A DNA stretch of 27,004 bases from contig JBFMAU010000039.1 in assembly GCA_040755335.1 (NCBI GenBank), positions 1 through 27,004 on the forward strand, written 5' to 3'. How positions within the stretch are numbered: position 1 is the first letter of the stretch; every line of letters begins with the position of its first letter. The position numbers and the translations under genes were made by a program. A model generated the notes under the pieces. The model was not told the DNA's origin. It saw nothing but the letters and a program-made list of their open reading frames with translations, and searched no databases. Origin of the DNA: UBA7656 sp040755335. Lineage in GTDB: Bacteria; Acidobacteriota; Blastocatellia; UBA7656. This document shows, one piece after another, positions 16,187-24,484 of the stretch.

Positions 16187-17932
16187 ATGAAAACACTTAA
16201 ATCATCTCTTCTGTTGATACTCTGTTTAACACTCTCGTCCTATCACGCAGCAAGCGGTTTTTCAAACGAGCCTTTGAAGCATGAATCCGCCGCCCGCGCA
16301 AACAGTGCGACGCTCGAATCGCTCGTCCCGCGAGAGGGGCTGCGATTTTATTTCGAGGCGCGCAGCCTTGCGCAACTGACCTCGTCGCCGTCTGCGCTTG
16401 AGCAGGTGGCAAGACTTCTCCATTCTTCCGGCAAACATATAACGACCAGTGAGATGGCGAGTTTTTTGACGAGAAACCACACGGCTCTGTCTTCCGCCAG
16501 ACTGGCCATCGTGAGCTACGGGCCGGGTGGGACAGCTTCATTGCTCGAAGCCGCAAGCCCGGTTGACGCCGAACGACTCAAGCCGGAGCTTGCGCATCTC
16601 GTCGGCTCGCAGACTCAGAGTTCGCCTGATCTTCAGATCGATATAAGCGCGCGCGGGAGGATAGTGCTTGCGGGCTTTCGCTCGACGATCACGCGATTGA
16701 CCGAAGCGGATTATTCGCTCACGCTCGTCGAAGACCAGACCTTTCTTCGAGCGCGCTCGCGTTTTTCCAGCGAGCCGTTCTTCATCTACATGCAGGCGGG
16801 CGGATTGCCCGTCCCCGCGATGGGCAACTCAGGAGTGAATCCGGCTTATGCGGCGATGTTCAATTCCCTGAGCAGCATCCCTCAATCGGTGGGGATGGGC
16901 GGAACGATCACAGGCGATCAGATTGCGCTTCGCGCCCTGATGTTTTCGAGCAAGGATCAAAAGGATATGTTTTCGGCGATAGTTTCTCCCTTGCGCGCAG
17001 GCCAGATGGCTGGCGCCGCGTTCGCTTCGCCCGATACGGATATGCTCGTCGATGTGATGATCGATTGGGACAGGCTCTATGATTCGGTCGAGTCATTGTT
17101 CGATATGTTCATAAGCGCGACCGCCGGATCAGATGGGACGGCTCCTACGACCTATCGACCGAGCCGCAATCCGGATGAGTATATCTACAAAACTCAGGAT
17201 GCGCGGAAACTCGGATTGCTGTCGCCTACGGAAGCGTCTCTTGGTTTCAGCATAAAGAACGATCTGCTTCCTACTCTGGGGAGCGAACTGGCGGTGACGA
17301 TTTCAGGCTTGAGCAATTTATTTCCCGCGCACGCGACGCGCCCTTCGCGCCCCGTTCCTCCGCGGTTCCTGCTTTTGATCAGTCTGCGCAATCCTGCGGG
17401 TTTCGAAAAGCTGCTCGGCCAGATTCTCAATCCGCGCGGGCGTGCGGCTCGTCCGTTCGCTCAACTGGCTTATCGCGGCGCGATGATTCGTTATAGAAAA
17501 GACATGGCTTATGCCATAACGGGCGGCTACTTCATAGCGGGCGGAAGCCTTGATGCGATAAAGCGCGCCCTTGACGCTCGCTACCTGGGCGCGTCTCTTG
17601 CGTCGAGCGCGCAATTCAGAGAAGTGATGGGAGGGCCGCGTCCGTCGATGATGCAGATGTTCATATCCTCGGCGATGGCCGGATTGTATTCTCAGATGTC
17701 TCAGGCGGCCTTGCGGGGCGTGCCTGCTGCGCCCGCGCAGTCAAAGCAGCCGTTTGGATTCGTGATGACCGCGGATCATGACGGAATGATGATCGATATG
17801 CGCGCTCCGGTCAGCATGACTATAGCCGGTTTGTCGATGTCGGCTACAGGATACGGGATGACTTCTTCACCGAGCGGAACGGGCGGACGCAAGCCGCCGC
17901 GACTGACGACTGATGACATTCGCAGACCTTAG
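16187..17932 (+). CDS. Large exported protein, possibly DUF3352-like
   Basis: A 581-residue protein that I cannot assign with confidence. The ATG at 16187 has GAGG about 10 bases upstream and opens a signal peptide (MKTLKSSLLLILCLTLSSYH). The frame is open from 16043 but the extra 48 residues lack a signal. The body is a mix of alternating strands and helices with phrases like VPREGLRFYFEARSL near the N-terminus and GGYFIAGGSLDAIKRALDA near 500, reminiscent of DUF3352-type proteins in which a fold repeats. The C-terminus (from about 555) is Gly, Ser and Pro-rich and probably disordered. No catalytic motif was seen. It is flanked by an inverted repeat at 17953-18017. Confidence 0.6.
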   Translation: MKTLKSSLLLILCLTLSSYHAASGFSNEPLKHESAARANSATLESLVPREGLRFYFEARSLAQLTSSPSALEQVARLLHSSGKHITTSEMASFLTRNHTALSSARLAIVSYGPGGTASLLEAASPVDAERLKPELAHLVGSQTQSSPDLQIDISARGRIVLAGFRSTITRLTEADYSLTLVEDQTFLRARSRFSSEPFFIYMQAGGLPVPAMGNSGVNPAYAAMFNSLSSIPQSVGMGGTITGDQIALRALMFSSKDQKDMFSAIVSPLRAGQMAGAAFASPDTDMLVDVMIDWDRLYDSVESLFDMFISATAGSDGTAPTTYRPSRNPDEYIYKTQDARKLGLLSPTEASLGFSIKNDLLPTLGSELAVTISGLSNLFPAHATRPSRPVPPRFLLLISLRNPAGFEKLLGQILNPRGRAARPFAQLAYRGAMIRYRKDMAYAITGGYFIAGGSLDAIKRALDARYLGASLASSAQFREVMGGPRPSMMQMFISSAMAGLYSQMSQAALRGVPAAPAQSKQPFGFVMTADHDGMMIDMRAPVSMTIAGLSMSATGYGMTSSPSGTGGRKPPRLTTDDIRRP

Positions 17933-17952
17933 GGATGCAGAAATAAATAACC

Positions 17953-18017
17953 ATCCACGAAGGAACACGAAAAAAGATAAAGGGATTGCTTGGTGTCTCT
18001 TTGTGTCCTTCGTGGAT
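17953..18017. repeat. Inverted repeat (ATCCACGAAGGA type)
   Basis: ATCCACGAAGGA (17953-17964) and its exact complement TCCTTCGTGGAT (18006-18017) enclose further partly paired arms (ACACGAAAAAAGA against TCTCTTTGTGT). It lies just after the stop of the large exported protein, between convergent genes. This type of palindrome is, from memory, dispersed in many environmental genomes. It could act as a terminator. Confidence 0.7.
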
Positions 18018-18086
18018 AATCCTGTCTCCCGCCGGGATATTTATTCCTTCCAGTTCCCTTAGAAGGATCTTTGACGTGCAACTGTC

Positions 18087-18131
18087 TGCCAGCCTGTTCA
18101 CGATGAAACCTGAAAAAAACGCAGGCTGGCA
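18087..18131. terminator. Hairpin after the geranylgeranyl-reductase-like gene
   Basis: TGCCAGCCTG (18087-18096) pairs perfectly with CAGGCTGGCA (18122-18131) across a 25-base loop that has a run of seven A (TTTTTTT on the minus strand). It sits 25 bases beyond the stop of the minus-strand flavoprotein gene; a terminator is likely but the loop is large. Confidence 0.45.
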
Positions 18132-18155
18132 GGCTGCTCTACGTTTTCCGAAAGA

Positions 18156-19358
18156 TCATTTGATAAAAGAGCGAATCACGCCTCTCAGAGAGAAGACCTC
18201 TCGCGGGTCGATGGTTTCGTTGACTATCCCGCTGATGCACTCCTGAAGATACGGGCTGCGGCTGACCCTTCGCGCCACGAAATCATTGAGCCACGGACGG
18301 GCCAGCCACTTTTCGGCGAGCAGATAGCCCGTGTATCTCGGTCTTAGCTCGCGTTCTACCGAGCGCGGAAACTCTTGCAGCAATTCGAAGCCGCCCGTCC
18401 TCAATGCCTCGTCTGATAGTCGGGCCGCGATCTCGCCCGTCTCCATAGCCTTGCCTATACCTTCGCCCGTGAATGGAAAAGTAGCGCCGATGCTTTCGCC
18501 TATGATCAGAATATTTCCGTCTCCCTTGGGGAGCGCGCCCGCAAGCCCGCATCTGAGCATGGCCCCTCGCACAGGCGTGACGGATTCCGCGTGGTTCATA
18601 AGCTCTCTGGCGAGAGGAAAACTTTCGAGGAAAGAGCGAAGCGCGTTTTTAAGATTGATGCGATGTCCGTTTTTTCCCATGTAGCGAAGCCCGCAGCCGA
18701 CGTTGTACTCGCCTCTGCCGAGAGGAAAAATCCATGCATATCCCGGCGTGATCGAGCGGTCATAAGAAATTACGAGCGAATCAATTTCGACAGATGAGCG
18801 CACATAACAGCGAAGCGCGATGGCTGAAGGGCGAGGCTCAGTGACAAGTCCGAGACCCGCGGGCAATTCCACGCTCGCGCCGGTAGCGAGCAGAGCTATC
18901 CGCGCTCGAACATTTTCACCTGATCCTTCAAGCGCTATCGCCGCCGAGCCGTCTTCTTCCGTTTTCACTCGCGTGACTTTTGATTTAACAAAGACCGCGC
19001 CTCTCCCGACGGCTTTTCGCACGATGAGATCATCGAGAGTGATTCGCTTGAGAGTTAAAAACTCGCCCGCGACATCGAACCTGATGCGGGAAGGAGAGAA
19101 CACCGTCCCAAGAGAGGTTTCATAACCGAGCCGTCGGACTTCCTCGTAAAGATCGGCGCGTTTCAGACAGCGAATCGAATCGGCGATCAACCCGTCGCCG
19201 CAGACTTTATCCCTCGGGAAATTTTCTTTATCGATGAGCAGCACTCTGTGGCCGATGGCGGCGAGATGGATGGCAGCGGTTGCGCCCGCAGGGCCGGCCC
19301 CGACTATGGCCGCGTCCCACACCTGGTTTGTGACGGATGAAATATCGGTGGTCGCCAA
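18156..19358 (-). CDS. Geranylgeranyl-reductase-family FAD oxidoreductase
   Basis: A 400-residue flavoprotein of the GGR superfamily, which saturates double bonds of isoprenoid chains (archaeal-type lipids, chlorophyll phytyl chains, menaquinone tails) or hydroxylates small molecules. The dinucleotide-binding GxGxxG is at residues 20-25 (VGAGPAGATAA). The family motif KVCGDGL follows near 50. GESIGATFPFTGEGIGKAM is the second FAD motif. A menaquinone or carotenoid-type substrate is plausible, but nothing nearby decides it. The start is a TTG at 19358-19356 with GAGAGGGAAAG upstream; no ATG fits better before the FAD fold. It lies downstream of the TPR gene on the same strand (68-base gap). 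Confidence 0.85.
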   Translation of the reverse strand: MATTDISSVTNQVWDAAIVGAGPAGATAAIHLAAIGHRVLLIDKENFPRDKVCGDGLIADSIRCLKRADLYEEVRRLGYETSLGTVFSPSRIRFDVAGEFLTLKRITLDDLIVRKAVGRGAVFVKSKVTRVKTEEDGSAAIALEGSGENVRARIALLATGASVELPAGLGLVTEPRPSAIALRCYVRSSVEIDSLVISYDRSITPGYAWIFPLGRGEYNVGCGLRYMGKNGHRINLKNALRSFLESFPLARELMNHAESVTPVRGAMLRCGLAGALPKGDGNILIIGESIGATFPFTGEGIGKAMETGEIAARLSDEALRTGGFELLQEFPRSVERELRPRYTGYLLAEKWLARPWLNDFVARRVSRSPYLQECISGIVNETIDPREVFSLRGVIRSFIK

Positions 19359-19426
19359 TCGCTTTCCCTCTCGTGATGAGATGCGATTTTAGCACAGGCA
19401 ATGAGCGATGGGTGATGAGACATTCG

Positions 19427-20431
19427 CTATTTTTTTTCGCCCCTCAGTTTTGTTATGGCTTCGCGGACGGCGGCGGCGTTTTTGGCGTTGGGTTCGGCTT
19501 TGAGAAAAGCTTCGAACTCGCGGGCGGCGGCCTCTCTCTCTCCCCGGCTTTCATAGATGCGGGCGCGCTGAAGATAAACTTCCGAAAGTCGCCCCGCGCT
19601 CAACTCGAAAGCGCGGCCCAGTTCTTTTTCAGCTTCGGCCAGTTCTGTCTCGCGCTGACTTTTTTCGCTGCGAAAGCCTATCTCTATGAGCGTCAGCCCG
19701 CGATGAAAATGCGCTCCGGCGTGATTGGCGTTGAGGTTGAGCGCCTGACGAAAGGCGTATTCCGCGACGACGAATTTGCGCTGCTTGACCATCACAAGCC
19801 CGAAGAGATAATAAACCGCGCCCTCGCGGTCGTTGATGCGGCGGGCCTGTTCGAGCGACTGAATCGCTTCATCGTATTTTCCCGTTCGATAAAGCTCGTT
19901 TCCAAGCGCGAGGTGTGCATGAAAGTAATCCTTGAAAGCGGTTGTCGCTTCGCGCAGCAGACCCACGGCCTCCTGGGATTTTCCCTCACGCAATCGAGCC
20001 ATCGCTTTTTCATAAAAGGCGCGCGCCGCTTTAGGCACATCCTGAACGAAGTTCGTCGCAGGCGGGCCGCTCGTCTGTCCTTCAGACTTGGGGTGGATGA
20101 TTATTTCGACGTGGAGGACTTCCTGAAAATTCGATCTCGCCCCATGGTTGAAGCGCACCGTCTGGACTTTGGATTCATAGCCCGCCAGATAGACTTCCAC
20201 CTCGTACTCGCCCGCGACGAGGTTGGCAAAAGTGAAATCGCCGTCGCCGCGAGTGGCGGTCTGGCCGAGCATAGGGCCGCCGTTTGCGCGGAGTTCGACT
20301 ATGGCATTGTTGATGGGAGTGTTGTTCGAGGATCGCACTTTCCCGCGAATAGTGTTGTTGTTGTTTTGCCCGTAGGTGTGAGCGGTCAGCAGGAGCAACG
20401 CGAGCGCAGGCAGGATTGCAAATTTTCTCAT
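19427..20431 (-). CDS. Secreted carboxypeptidase-regulatory-like/TPR protein
   Basis: A 334-residue exported protein. It has a signal peptide (MRKFAILPALALLLLTAHTYG), then a carboxypeptidase-regulatory-like beta-sandwich (about 25-105; IRGKVRSSNNTPINNAIVEL, with the typical GDGDFTFANLVAGEYEVEV). From about 130 come TPR-type helical repeats (ARAFYEKAMARLREGKSQEA, AHLALGNELYRTGKYDEAI, VYYLFGLVMVKQRKFVVAEY and others). The combination is common in acidobacterial and related genomes and usually serves protein binding in the periplasm. The partner is unknown. It has its own promoter with a perfect TATAAT (20461-20466) and the ATG at 20431 is the only sensible start. Confidence 0.88.
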   Translation of the reverse strand: MRKFAILPALALLLLTAHTYGQNNNNTIRGKVRSSNNTPINNAIVELRANGGPMLGQTATRGDGDFTFANLVAGEYEVEVYLAGYESKVQTVRFNHGARSNFQEVLHVEIIIHPKSEGQTSGPPATNFVQDVPKAARAFYEKAMARLREGKSQEAVGLLREATTAFKDYFHAHLALGNELYRTGKYDEAIQSLEQARRINDREGAVYYLFGLVMVKQRKFVVAEYAFRQALNLNANHAGAHFHRGLTLIEIGFRSEKSQRETELAEAEKELGRAFELSAGRLSEVYLQRARIYESRGEREAAAREFEAFLKAEPNAKNAAAVREAITKLRGEKK

Positions 20432-20460
20432 AAGCCCTCTGTCGCCTCGAAATTGGCCGC

Positions 20461-20491
20461 ATTATAACGCAAAACGCTCTCAGGATAACAA
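20461..20491 (-). promoter_or_regulatory. Promoter of the TPR protein gene
   Basis: On the minus strand TTGTTA (20491-20486) and a perfect TATAAT (20466-20461) are separated by 19 bases, slightly long. The -10 ends 29 bases before the ATG. The opposite-strand zinc-ribbon gene starts close by, so its promoter must overlap this region. Confidence 0.55.
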
Positions 20492-20539
20492 GCCCTGTCG
20501 AAAAAAAACGACTTGAGCGGATGCGGCCCGACGAGTAGC

Positions 20540-21070
20540 ATGGGCGACATAATGAGCGCGATAGAACCCGTCGAATTCTGCCCCCGATGCCGTCATCGCG
20601 CCGCGGGCGCGAAATTCTGCCCCGCGTGCGGAGCGAATCTGGCCGCCGTGGCCGAAGCCCTCGCAGACCCCGGTCGCACGCGCAGGCTCACTTCACCGAT
20701 CGGCAGATCGACTCTCGGCGTTTTTAATAACGCTACGGTATCGAACGAACGAGGCTTGCCGGACGGCCACAGCGCGGTGGCGGTATTCGGAGGGGTGACT
20801 ATTGATTTGACGGCAGACCAATTGCCTCAGGGCGAGACGCGCATAAATATTTATACTGTATTCGGCAGCGCAGACATTCTCGTATTCAACGATGTGGGGA
20901 TTAGAGTGACGGGAGCAACCACATTCGGAAATCTGAAAGTGCGGGGTGAGAAGATCGGCAACGGATTTTTCAGCGTCGATGAATATCGCTCGCCGAATTA
21001 TGAACACGCCGAGAGAAGATTGCACATAGACCTTGTGACGATTTTCGGCGAAGTGAAGATCAGAAGATAA
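20540..21070 (+). CDS. Zinc-ribbon protein with LiaF-like C-terminal domain
   Basis: A protein of about 176 residues. The N-terminus has a double CxxC zinc ribbon (FCPRCRHRAAGAKFCPACG). The rest resembles the LiaF-like C-terminal domain (DUF2154-type): AVFGGVTIDLTADQLPQG, INIYTVFGSADILV and FGNLKVRGEK are repeating strands of the right-handed beta structure of that family, which in Firmicutes modulates the LiaRS cell-envelope stress system. No transmembrane helix is seen, so it is likely cytoplasmic. The frame is open from a TTG at 20513; ATGs at 20540 and 20552 are both possible starts, with no strong RBS for either. The next gene starts 10 bases after its stop. Confidence 0.75.
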   Translation: MGDIMSAIEPVEFCPRCRHRAAGAKFCPACGANLAAVAEALADPGRTRRLTSPIGRSTLGVFNNATVSNERGLPDGHSAVAVFGGVTIDLTADQLPQGETRINIYTVFGSADILVFNDVGIRVTGATTFGNLKVRGEKIGNGFFSVDEYRSPNYEHAERRLHIDLVTIFGEVKIRR

Positions 21071-21080
21071 AAGGTGTACG

Positions 21081-21599
21081 ATGAAAAAAATCAAATTCAT
21101 CTACAGCGACCCCGGATGTGATAGGACGCATCGCATCAACGAAGATGATGTTTTGGTTGTATTGAATCGCCTGCCTGAAGACAAATGGCAGATGCTACGT
21201 GCAGTTTACTTTAACGACCGTGGCTTCGGTACACGCATTCTTGGATATGTAAACAAGGGCCGTCGTGAGATTTCAATCTGCGCTATCCCACCACGAATCA
21301 GTCTTGCGAGGTTTCTGGTCAAAGGACAGACATGCGAAGAGTTCGGCGCAAAGCGCGGCGCGCAGTGGCCGCATCTGTCTATCCGCAGGTTTCTGCTTTA
21401 CGATGTGTTTCTACATGAACTCGGTCATTTGCAGATGATCAGAGAAAAAAGCAGAAGCGAAAGACTACGATTTGCGCGAGAGAAATATGCCCAGTCATTC
21501 GCTGACAAATGGCGTCGGCAACTCTGGTCGGAATATTTCGATCATCCTGATCCAGTTCACAATGCTCCGATTTACGATAACCTCATCACCCGCCGATGA
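21081..21599 (+). CDS. Small HELGH metallopeptidase-like protein
   Basis: A 172-residue protein I do not recognise by name. It carries the zinc motif HELGH at 112-116 (VFLHELGHLQMI) and, 18 residues on, E134-K-Y-A-Q-S-F-A, like the ExxAxxFA that provides the third zinc ligand in ImmA/IrrE-type peptidases. The N-terminal half is rich in charged residues (GRREISICAIPPR) and the end has FDHPDPVHNAP. No signal or membrane segment, so probably cytoplasmic. Codon choice looks less GC-rich than the neighbours. It follows the zinc-ribbon gene after 10 bases with AAGGTG as RBS, so they likely share a transcript. Its 3' end overlaps the convergent moaA by 14 bases. Peptidase activity is inferred from the motif only. 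Confidence 0.7.
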   Translation: MKKIKFIYSDPGCDRTHRINEDDVLVVLNRLPEDKWQMLRAVYFNDRGFGTRILGYVNKGRREISICAIPPRISLARFLVKGQTCEEFGAKRGAQWPHLSIRRFLLYDVFLHELGHLQMIREKSRSERLRFAREKYAQSFADKWRRQLWSEYFDHPDPVHNAPIYDNLITRR

Positions 21600-22584
21600 A
21601 TGACATCGTTCGCGGGGGCTGTATGAAATCCGGCTCGTTGATCCGATGGCCCGCTTCCTTTTTCAAAACCGTTTCGATCATAAACTGAGCAATCTCTTCG
21701 CGCGTGTCTCCTCGTCGGATGCGGTCGCGGATGTTGTAATCGATCATCGAAAACAGACACGTCCGCAAATTTCCGTCTGCGGTCAACCGCAGCCGCGAAC
21801 ACTCTCCGCAAAAAGCCATCGTCACGGGGGCGATGATACCTATCTCGCCTCTTGCTCCGTCAGCAAAGCGGTAACGAAGCGCCGTCTCGCTCGGAGCGTC
21901 GCGATGGACAGGAACCAGAGAGTGACGCTCTTCGATGCGCTGCAAAATCTCGCGCCCGCCGACGAGCAGCCTTCTGTCCCACTGATGGCCGTTGTCCAAA
22001 GGCATGTACTCGATGAATCGCATCGAGACGCCTGTCCGTCGAGCGAAGTCCGCAAAGTCAGCGACCTCGGTGTCGTTGAGTCCGCGGATGACTACGCAGT
22101 TGATCTTGGGCGGCGGGAAGCCCGCTTTCATCGTTGCTTCGATTCCGTCGAGTACGGATTGAAGCTCGTCGCGGCGGGTGATCTGCTCGAAGACTTCACG
22201 CTTGAGGGAATCGCAACTGATCGTGATGCGGCTCAGACCTGCTGCACGCAAGGTCGCGGCGCGTTCTGCAAGTCCATGTGCGTTTGTGGTCAGCGCGAGG
22301 TCTCGCACTCCGGGAATCCGCGCGAGTTTTTCGATCAGAAATTCTATGTCGCGTCGGACTAAAGGCTCGCCTCCTGTCAGTCGCAGTTTTTCGACGCCTA
22401 ACTCGACGGCGATTTCAGCGATGAGGATGATCTCTTCGTAGGTGAGAAGCTCCTGTCGGCGTTTCCAGACTATATCTTCGTCGGGTATGCAATAGAAACA
22501 TCGAAAATTGCAGCGGTCGGTGACCGATATGCGAAGGTCTCGAATCACGCGATTGAATTTATCTTTGAGGAGTCCGTCTGACAT
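21586..22584 (-). CDS. moaA: GTP 3',8-cyclase (molybdenum cofactor biosynthesis)
   Basis: A 332-residue radical SAM enzyme that starts molybdopterin synthesis by converting GTP to 3',8-cyclo-GTP. The SAM cluster is CxxxCxxC at Cys25, Cys29 and Cys32 (DRCNFRCFYC). The second cluster motif is visible as CGECSRLRLTADGNLRTC. The C-terminus ends MSFIGG, and the terminal GG is essential in MoaA. I chose the ATG at 22584 because MSDGLLKDKFNRVIRDLRIS fits the family start; the open frame upstream to 22674 has no homology feel. The gene is alone in this window: no other moa gene follows on its strand. Confidence 0.95.
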   Translation of the reverse strand: MSDGLLKDKFNRVIRDLRISVTDRCNFRCFYCIPDEDIVWKRRQELLTYEEIILIAEIAVELGVEKLRLTGGEPLVRRDIEFLIEKLARIPGVRDLALTTNAHGLAERAATLRAAGLSRITISCDSLKREVFEQITRRDELQSVLDGIEATMKAGFPPPKINCVVIRGLNDTEVADFADFARRTGVSMRFIEYMPLDNGHQWDRRLLVGGREILQRIEERHSLVPVHRDAPSETALRYRFADGARGEIGIIAPVTMAFCGECSRLRLTADGNLRTCLFSMIDYNIRDRIRRGDTREEIAQFMIETVLKKEAGHRINEPDFIQPPRTMSFIGG

Positions 22585-22753
22585 CGCTTTGATCTTAACA
22601 ACCCGTGAGAGGCGATAGCAAGATTGGCGCGATGACTCTTGCGATGTTATCCTCAACATAACGGCGAGCTTCAATATCGAGCATCAACGCATGAGTTGAA
22701 ACGGACAGCGAAAAACATGGTCAGATTCGTTTGAGTCCGCTTCTCTGTGCATT

Positions 22754-23719
22754 ATGGATTTTGTTATGGGCATGAGAATCGCCGTGAAAAGCGAAGAGAT
22801 AATCCGCCGCATGCGCGAACCTCTTCAGGCCTGGGAGCTTGTCGGCAACACTCCCCTGTTGAGGCTCGGCAACCTCGACTCTCCAAACCCCAAAGTTGAA
22901 ATCTACGCCAAAGCCGAATGGTTCAATCCCGGCGGGTCGGTCAAGGATCGCCCCGCGCTCAACATGATTTTAGAAGGCGAACGCGCAGGGCTGTTGACGA
23001 AAGACAAAATCATTCTCGACGCCACGAGCGGCAATACAGGAATCGCTTATGCGTGGATAGGCGCGGCGCGCGGATACCGGGTCAAACTCGCTTTGCCTCA
23101 AAACGCCAGCCCTGAGCGAAAGAAAATTCTTCGCAGCTACGGGGCGGAGCTTGTGCTTACGAACCCGCTGGAAGGCTCGGACGGGGCTATTCGCGAAGCT
23201 CGACGATTGTACGGAGAAAACCCCTCTCTTTATTTTTATGCGGATCAGTACAACAATCCCGCGAACTGGCAGGCGCATTATCACACGACAGCCCTTGAGA
23301 TATGGGAGCAGACCGCGGGCCGCGTGACTCACTTCGTTGCAGGACTCGGAACGAGCGGCACGTTCGTCGGCGCAACCCTGAGATTGAAAGAACTCAACCC
23401 TTCGATCCGCGCCATCTCGTTTCAACCCGATTCTCCCTTTCACGGACTCGAAGGACTCAAGCACATGTCGACGGCCATCGTGCCGGGTATTTACGACCCT
23501 GATTTGGCTGATGAAAATCTTGAGATCAGCACTGAAGAGGCTCATCATTACGCCCGACTCCTCGGAAAGCGCGAAGGCCTGCTCGTAGGCATATCGGCAG
23601 GAGCGGCTCTGGGAGCCGCTTTCAAGGTAGCATCGCAAATCGAATCAGGCGTGATCGTGACGGTCTTTCCCGACGGCGGCGACAAGTACCTGAGCGATAG
23701 ATTCTGGGATGAGGAATAG
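22754..23719 (+). CDS. PLP-dependent cysteine synthase family protein (CysM-like)
   Basis: A 321-residue fold-type II PLP enzyme that makes cysteine from an activated serine and a sulfur donor. The PLP lysine is Lys64 in FNPGGSVKDRPA. The asparagine loop (TSGNTG, 91-96) and the phosphate loop (GLGTSGT, 197-203) are intact. KDRPA is typical of the CysM/CBS side of the family. The following gene is a JAMM peptidase, as in the mycobacterial CysM-CysO-Mec set where sulfur arrives on a carrier protein thiocarboxylate; this favours O-phosphoserine as substrate, but no carrier gene is present here. ATGs at 22754, 22766 and 22772 are possible starts with no clear RBS. No CBS-pair domain follows. Confidence 0.9.
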   Translation: MDFVMGMRIAVKSEEIIRRMREPLQAWELVGNTPLLRLGNLDSPNPKVEIYAKAEWFNPGGSVKDRPALNMILEGERAGLLTKDKIILDATSGNTGIAYAWIGAARGYRVKLALPQNASPERKKILRSYGAELVLTNPLEGSDGAIREARRLYGENPSLYFYADQYNNPANWQAHYHTTALEIWEQTAGRVTHFVAGLGTSGTFVGATLRLKELNPSIRAISFQPDSPFHGLEGLKHMSTAIVPGIYDPDLADENLEISTEEAHHYARLLGKREGLLVGISAGAALGAAFKVASQIESGVIVTVFPDGGDKYLSDRFWDEE

Positions 23720-23739
23720 CGGTCAGTTGGGAGAATTTT

Positions 23740-24162
23740 ATGGCGATAAGAGTCAGGCGGGAACATCTGGATCAAATCCGTAAGCATGCGGAAGAGACTT
23801 ATCCGCACGAGTGCTGCGGCTTTTTATTCGGCAGGAACGAAGATGGCGCGAACGTGCTTTCGGAAGTCCATCGGGCCGAAAACGAGCGCGAGGATTCGCG
23901 TCACAATCGATATCTGATAACGCCCGATCAGTATCGAAGGGCTGATTCCGAGGCACGCTCGCGAGGGCTTGGCATCATCGGCTACTATCATTCGCACCCG
24001 GATCATCCGGCCCGTCCATCGGGATTCGATCTGGATCATTCGTGCTGGCCGGGAGAATCATACATAATCGTTTCCGTAGAGCAGGGTCGAGCCGCCGCGC
24101 TCAACTCTTTCACCAAACCCGACTACACCCGCTTCGAGCAGGAAGAGATCGTCATAGAATGA
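23740..24162 (+). CDS. JAMM/MPN metallopeptidase, Mec-like
   Basis: A 140-residue single-domain JAB1/MPN/Mov34 isopeptidase. The motif is exact: Glu24 (YPHECCGFLFG), His84 and His86 (YYHSHP), Ser94 and Asp97 (HxH, seven residues, S, two residues, D). Such enzymes cut after a C-terminal Gly-Gly of ubiquitin-like or sulfur-carrier proteins. In mycobacteria the relative Mec releases cysteine from CysO. It begins 20 bases after the cysteine synthase stop with GGGAG as RBS, and the DUF2834 gene starts one base after its own stop, so three genes form an operon. Length is normal for the bacterial family. Confidence 0.9.
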   Translation: MAIRVRREHLDQIRKHAEETYPHECCGFLFGRNEDGANVLSEVHRAENEREDSRHNRYLITPDQYRRADSEARSRGLGIIGYYHSHPDHPARPSGFDLDHSCWPGESYIIVSVEQGRAAALNSFTKPDYTRFEQEEIVIE

Positions 24163-24163
24163 T

Positions 24164-24484
24164 ATGAAATGGATATACGTCGCGCTCTGCGTTGCGGGCT
24201 TCGCGCTGCCATATTATTTCTTCATTCCCTTCGTCGCGGAAAACGGATTGAACCTTTCGCTCTTCGTCAATCAGTTGTTCGCCAGTCCCGTTTCATCTTT
24301 TTTCGGCGCGGACGTTATCGTGTCGTCTTTAGTTCTGTGGGCGTTCATCTATCACGAAACCCGCAGGCAGAGAGTGAAATGGTGGTGGCTTTGCATCATC
24401 GCCAATCTTGCGGTAGGCGTGTCGCTCGGCCTGCCTCTGTTTCTACTGCTGAGAGAAGTGGAAAGGGAAAAAAGCAAAAGGTAA
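24164..24484 (+). CDS. DUF2834 small membrane protein
   Basis: A 106-residue protein with three hydrophobic segments (about 3-25, 45-65 and 73-97) and the family phrase LPYYFFIPFVAENGLNL. Features match DUF2834 (uncharacterised inner-membrane family). It begins one base after the JAMM stop and is probably coupled to it. The last residues (EREKSKR) are encoded by the start of an A-rich palindromic repeat, so the natural C-terminus may have been extended or shifted by that repeat. Function unknown; a direct link to cysteine synthesis is not implied. Confidence 0.8.
   Translation: MKWIYVALCVAGFALPYYFFIPFVAENGLNLSLFVNQLFASPVSSFFGADVIVSSLVLWAFIYHETRRQRVKWWWLCIIANLAVGVSLGLPLFLLLREVEREKSKR

Noticed and set aside
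19337..20467. Plus-strand 376-codon frame
   Set aside because: Complete shadow of the TPR protein gene, which has a signal peptide, known domains and a promoter.
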